Below, in pieces: positions 22,283-25,234 of a stretch of DNA of 25,234 bases. The notes beneath the pieces were generated by a model. It searched no databases. It was not told where the DNA came from and saw only the letters and a list, made by a program, of their open reading frames with translations. Both the position numbers and the translations under genes were made by a program. This stretch comes from 0-14-3-00-41-53 sp041500225 (lineage in GTDB: Bacteria > Nitrospirota > Thermodesulfovibrionia > Thermodesulfovibrionales > SM23-35), in contig JBGQLV010000040.1 of the NCBI GenBank assembly GCA_041500225.1, positions 1 to 25,234 on the forward strand, written 5' to 3'. How positions within the stretch are numbered: position 1 is the stretch's first letter; each line of letters opens with the position of its first letter.

Positions 22283-24613
22283 ATGAAAGGCTATTATAAT
22301 TCAACTAAAATAATTATTCTCTGTTTATGTTTCATTTTCTCTATGGCATTAAAAGGAGAAGCAGCCAATTTAAATGGATACGATATATCAGCAAGTCCCA
22401 GCCCATTTAATCCAACTACACAGAGTACTAAAATCAAGTATATTGTGGAGAATGATTCCATAGTTAGGGTGGGTGTTTATAATTTAAGTGGTACCCTGGT
22501 GAAAAACCTTACATACCCTACCGACAATTATACTGTAAATAGAACCAAACTTCATTCTTGGTATGAGGATCTGTGGGATGGTTCACAAGATGCCGGCGGG
22601 TACGTAGTAGATGGTGAATATCCTTATAAGATTAATGCCGTAGCATGGGAAGATACTATCACCACAGATGCCACTTATTTTCCCTATGATATTATTTATG
22701 ATCCCATTGATAATTACATAATGTGGGTGTCTGACTCAAACAAAAAGATTAAAAAATCAATGGATGGAGGGGCTAACTGGACAGATGAGACACCGAAACT
22801 GTCCGGTTTTGTTGGTCCTGCTTACGGGATGGCAGTATGTAAGACCGGGGAGAGCAGTTATACGATCTATGTTCTGGATAATGGTAAGCTTCCAACAAGG
22901 GATTTATACTTTTCTACAGATGGGGGTTCAACCTGGAACAGTCGGGGTGGACTGTGGACAATGGCTAATAACCCTCGGGATATAGCCTGTACCAGTAGAG
23001 GAACATTGTATGTTGTGGAAGCAAATACAAGGAAGGTTTATAAATCTACGAACGGAGGATTAAGCTGGAGTCCTTCTACTGGTACTGTTGTAGGGACAAA
23101 CCCTTCAAGTTTACTTACAGGCATAGCTGTTAAGGTTGTTGATCCTAATGATACCACCAAAGATATTGTCCTGGTTACAGATAATCATGCCACAGGCGCA
23201 TATGCCTCAGTCTTTAAGTCTACTGATGGTGGTCAGAGTTTTAGCAACCTCATAACCTGTAAAGGAGCAACGAACGGATGTTTCCTCGGATGGTCTGTAA
23301 CTCCTACAGACAACGGGGGGGGTGCTTATCAGATATCCTTTGATAATGATGGCTATTACTGGGTAAGTGATCGTGGTAACCACCGTGTTCAGCAGTTTGA
23401 TCCCAACAATAAATTTGGATTTGCTATAAATGAACCTGCAAGCGGTACCGGAAGCTATAGATTTAATTCTCTTAAGTTAAGTTTGGGTATCTTTACATTC
23501 TACGACGACTGGGTCGAACAGAAGTATTTAGCCGTGGCTTCTTATAATCAACAAAAGATTAAAAGATACATGAGTGACAACTTTATCCCTTCATGTAATA
23601 TTTTTGTATCGAGAGCTGCTGATACCACAGCACCGGGTCGTATAACTGATTTATCAGTTGTACAAGGAGAATGGGACCCTGTGTATGAGGTGGGATCAGA
23701 TTTTTTGTGGCTGAAGTTGACATCACCTGGAGATGACGCCTATATTCAATGTACAACAGCCAGTAGCTATGATGTCAGATATTCTAAGACACCGATTACC
23801 TCAGATACGGAATTTAACAATGCTACACGCGCTGGAGGGGTGGCTTCTCCATGGTTGGAAGGAATAGTTGGTTCTTTTATGGTCACAAAGGATGAGTCAA
23901 ATAATAAGCTGGAGTCAAATACCATATATTATTTTGCCATGAAATCTTTGGATGAGGTGCCTAATACATCTTTACTATCCACAACCAGCCCCAGCGGAAA
24001 GACAGGCCTTCTTTTAGACTGGAATATGGTTGCATGTCCTAAACAACCAATTCCTAATGATACAGCTTCAGTATTCGGGGACGATGCTGGTACAGACTGG
24101 ATGTGGAACTGGTATTCCACATGGACTGGTACTGGGGACACAAATTGTCCAAATGAGCCCCCTGATTGTAACCCGGGTGTGTTTTGCGACCCGGATTGTG
24201 ACGGTTACTGGGGAAATGAATCTGGAGTGAGAGATGTAAATGCCGCAACTATCATCCCGGGAAAAGGCATGTTCCTTTGGTCATATAAGACATTTGACCC
24301 TACTGATGCTCCTCCGGCAAGTACTCCGATTACGGATTCAGAATTCCCCATTTCACTGAATGCCGGATGGAATTTAATAGGGAATCCTTACGGAACAAGT
24401 GTAAACCTTAGTTCCTGTGATGTCCAGTACTCCTCAAGGCAAACTTATGAGAACGCTGTGAATTCTCCTTTGGAGTGGATAGGGAATGCCATTTACATTT
24501 GGAATGGTAGCACATATGTTTCGTATGGTTGGGCCGTTGCCAAGTTAGAACCGTGGAAGGCTTACTGGATAATGGCCAACTATAACTTAGACCTGATAAT
24601 TAAAAAACCTTAG
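22283..24613 (+). CDS. large secreted FlgD-Ig / Asp-box / NHL / fn3 protein, copy 2
   Basis: 776 residues; ATG with AAAGGAGAG upstream. A signal peptide (ILCLCFIFSMALKGEAA) leads into a FlgD-type Ig domain with the classical SPSPFNPTTQSTKIKYIV and RVGVYNLSGTLVKNL motifs. A propeller region follows with four Asp-boxes (SMDGGANW, STDGGSTW, STNGGLSW, STDGGQSF) and an NHL blade (SFDNDGYYWVSDRGNHRVQQF). Then come an fn3-like module (ITDLSVV ... LKLTSPGDD) and the C-terminal AGWNLIGNPYG ... YIWNGSTYVSYG ... WKAYWIMA module with the Cys-rich loop (CPNEPPDCNPGVFCDPDCDGYW). It aligns with copy 1 along its length. Copy 1 is 80 residues longer, partly in the propeller-fn3 region. Asp-boxes are much clearer here, which suggests copy 2 keeps the ancestral propeller. 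Likely an extracytoplasmic scaffold or binding protein. Confidence 0.87.
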   Translation: MKGYYNSTKIIILCLCFIFSMALKGEAANLNGYDISASPSPFNPTTQSTKIKYIVENDSIVRVGVYNLSGTLVKNLTYPTDNYTVNRTKLHSWYEDLWDGSQDAGGYVVDGEYPYKINAVAWEDTITTDATYFPYDIIYDPIDNYIMWVSDSNKKIKKSMDGGANWTDETPKLSGFVGPAYGMAVCKTGESSYTIYVLDNGKLPTRDLYFSTDGGSTWNSRGGLWTMANNPRDIACTSRGTLYVVEANTRKVYKSTNGGLSWSPSTGTVVGTNPSSLLTGIAVKVVDPNDTTKDIVLVTDNHATGAYASVFKSTDGGQSFSNLITCKGATNGCFLGWSVTPTDNGGGAYQISFDNDGYYWVSDRGNHRVQQFDPNNKFGFAINEPASGTGSYRFNSLKLSLGIFTFYDDWVEQKYLAVASYNQQKIKRYMSDNFIPSCNIFVSRAADTTAPGRITDLSVVQGEWDPVYEVGSDFLWLKLTSPGDDAYIQCTTASSYDVRYSKTPITSDTEFNNATRAGGVASPWLEGIVGSFMVTKDESNNKLESNTIYYFAMKSLDEVPNTSLLSTTSPSGKTGLLLDWNMVACPKQPIPNDTASVFGDDAGTDWMWNWYSTWTGTGDTNCPNEPPDCNPGVFCDPDCDGYWGNESGVRDVNAATIIPGKGMFLWSYKTFDPTDAPPASTPITDSEFPISLNAGWNLIGNPYGTSVNLSSCDVQYSSRQTYENAVNSPLEWIGNAIYIWNGSTYVSYGWAVAKLEPWKAYWIMANYNLDLIIKKP

Positions 24614-24631
24614 TCAAAAAGGAGAGCGGGT

Positions 24632-25234
24632 ATGCTTATAAGAATATATAAATTAATCAACTTTTGCAGATGTATTTTAATCGTCATTCCGTGCTTGACA
24701 CGGAATCCAGTCCTTTTTTTATCTCTGGATTCCCGCTTTCGCGGGAATGACAGCACCACATTATCATTGGTTCTGCGAAAGTTGTACAAATTACTTTTAG
24801 TTATCTTAATCTTAGGTATTTTTTCTACCCCTGCTTATTCAAGTTCTGATTGGAAGATAACCCTGAAGGTTACAGGTGGTGGAATTTATGATTATTGTAT
24901 AGCTGGTGTAAAAGACGGAGCCACCGATGGGCGTGACAGTGCATGGGATATTCCGTCTCCCCCTCATAGCCCCTATGAAACTTATATCTATACCTATTTC
25001 CCTCACCCGGAATGGGGTTATGTGTTCTATAAATTTCGTGAGGATATCAAGGCACCTGATTTACCCAAAGAATGGATCTTTGAGGTTAGCTCTAATGTAT
25101 CAGGTGAGTTGACCATTCAATGGCCTGATCTAAATAATGCAATACCTGATAAAGATGCTGTACTTATTGATATAGATGGCGGCGGAGGGGTGATTGATAT
25201 GAATACCTCATCCTCATTTGTTTTTGTAAATAAC
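24632..25234 (+). CDS. secreted small fn3-type protein, copy 2 (partial), signal peptide interrupted by an in-frame repeat
   Basis: This is the paralogue of the gene at 18013. The frame is open from ATG 24632 (AAAAAGGAGAG upstream) to the window end, 201 codons, without a stop. After MLIRIYKL, 46 extra codons come from a MITE and its target duplication (…TRNPVLFLSLDSRFRGND…). The usual signal peptide follows (KLLLVILILGIFSTPAYSSS), then the locus-specific domain (VTGGGIYDYCIAGVKDGATDG). TTG codons inside the element (for example that of LVLRKLYKL) could restart translation and give a normal signal peptide. The C-terminal fn3 domain would lie beyond the window. The last 125 bp are identical to 18352-18476 although the upstream sequence is clearly diverged. 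Confidence 0.8.
   Translation, partial: MLIRIYKLINFCRCILIVIPCLTRNPVLFLSLDSRFRGNDSTTLSLVLRKLYKLLLVILILGIFSTPAYSSSDWKITLKVTGGGIYDYCIAGVKDGATDGRDSAWDIPSPPHSPYETYIYTYFPHPEWGYVFYKFREDIKAPDLPKEWIFEVSSNVSGELTIQWPDLNNAIPDKDAVLIDIDGGGGVIDMNTSSSFVFVNN
24656..24787 (+). repeat. 132-bp MITE-like element with 6-bp target duplication
   Basis: The ends are inverted repeats (ATCAACTTTTGCAG at the left, complement of CTGCGAAAGTTGTAC at the right). It is flanked by AAATTA at 24650-24655 and 24788-24793. Unit 1 shows the uninterrupted form of the target. The inside holds palindromic modules 24683-24710 and 24725-24751 of the same GTCATTCC/GGAATGAC family as at 11475-11548. Element plus one duplication equals 138 bp, exactly 46 codons. 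Confidence 0.8.

Overview
The window most likely comes from an anaerobic, respiratory, Gram-negative-type bacterium of the Nitrospirota or Desulfobacterota kind, perhaps from the subsurface. This assignment is an inference. It rests on a selenocysteine-containing periplasmic formate dehydrogenase, a group 3b [NiFe] hydrogenase, several secreted seven-heme c-type cytochromes, sigma-54-type promoters, moderately low GC, and many small palindromic repeats of the 'RFRGND' and 'NPPNLPL..KGG' types. No rRNA or marker gene is present to fix the taxonomy. I saw no tRNA, rRNA or CRISPR array.

Layout. (1) 1-2135, plus strand: the 3' end of a gene with an 18-bp tandem repeat, an exported protein of unknown function, and a small membrane protein. 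(2) 2380-3409: an apparently complete insertion sequence with 25-bp terminal inverted repeats, an 8-bp target duplication and a Zn-ribbon transposase whose start is separated from its frame by an A7 run. (3) 8340-3567, minus strand: fdhA (in-frame UGA read as selenocysteine, with a SECIS-like hairpin), fdhB, a strong intrinsic terminator, then fdhE. There is no membrane cytochrome b subunit, so this looks like a soluble periplasmic FdhAB that would hand electrons to c-type cytochromes. (4) 8558-13654, plus strand, divergent from fdh: a two-GAF protein followed by hydB, hydG, hydD and hydA of a cytoplasmic NAD(P)-linked [NiFe] hydrogenase. A 144-bp MITE-like repeat sits between hydG and hydD. 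The large subunit ends exactly on the last histidine of its C-terminal metal-binding motif. (5) 13655-14036: an IS110-type transposase remnant and a sigma-54-type promoter. (6) 14037-25234, plus strand: a partly duplicated locus for secreted proteins. Unit 1 has a seven-heme cytochrome, a large FlgD-Ig/Asp-box/NHL/fn3 protein, a small fn3 protein and a second type of seven-heme cytochrome. Unit 2 has paralogues of the first three genes in the same order, the last one running off the window. Each first cytochrome and each propeller gene has its own -24/-12 promoter.

How the genes may work together (inference): formate oxidation in the periplasm and H2/NAD(P)H turnover in the cytoplasm supply or balance electrons. 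The duplicated cytochrome/beta-propeller/fn3 locus looks like a surface or extracellular electron-transfer system, or its scaffold, under sigma-54 and enhancer-binding-protein control. It is the best candidate here for an under-described system. The two units differ in informative ways: the third heme site is CX3CH in one cytochrome and CX4CH in the other, the N-termini are rebuilt from different small repeats, one signal peptide carries an in-frame MITE, and the fn3 genes become identical abruptly at the window edge.
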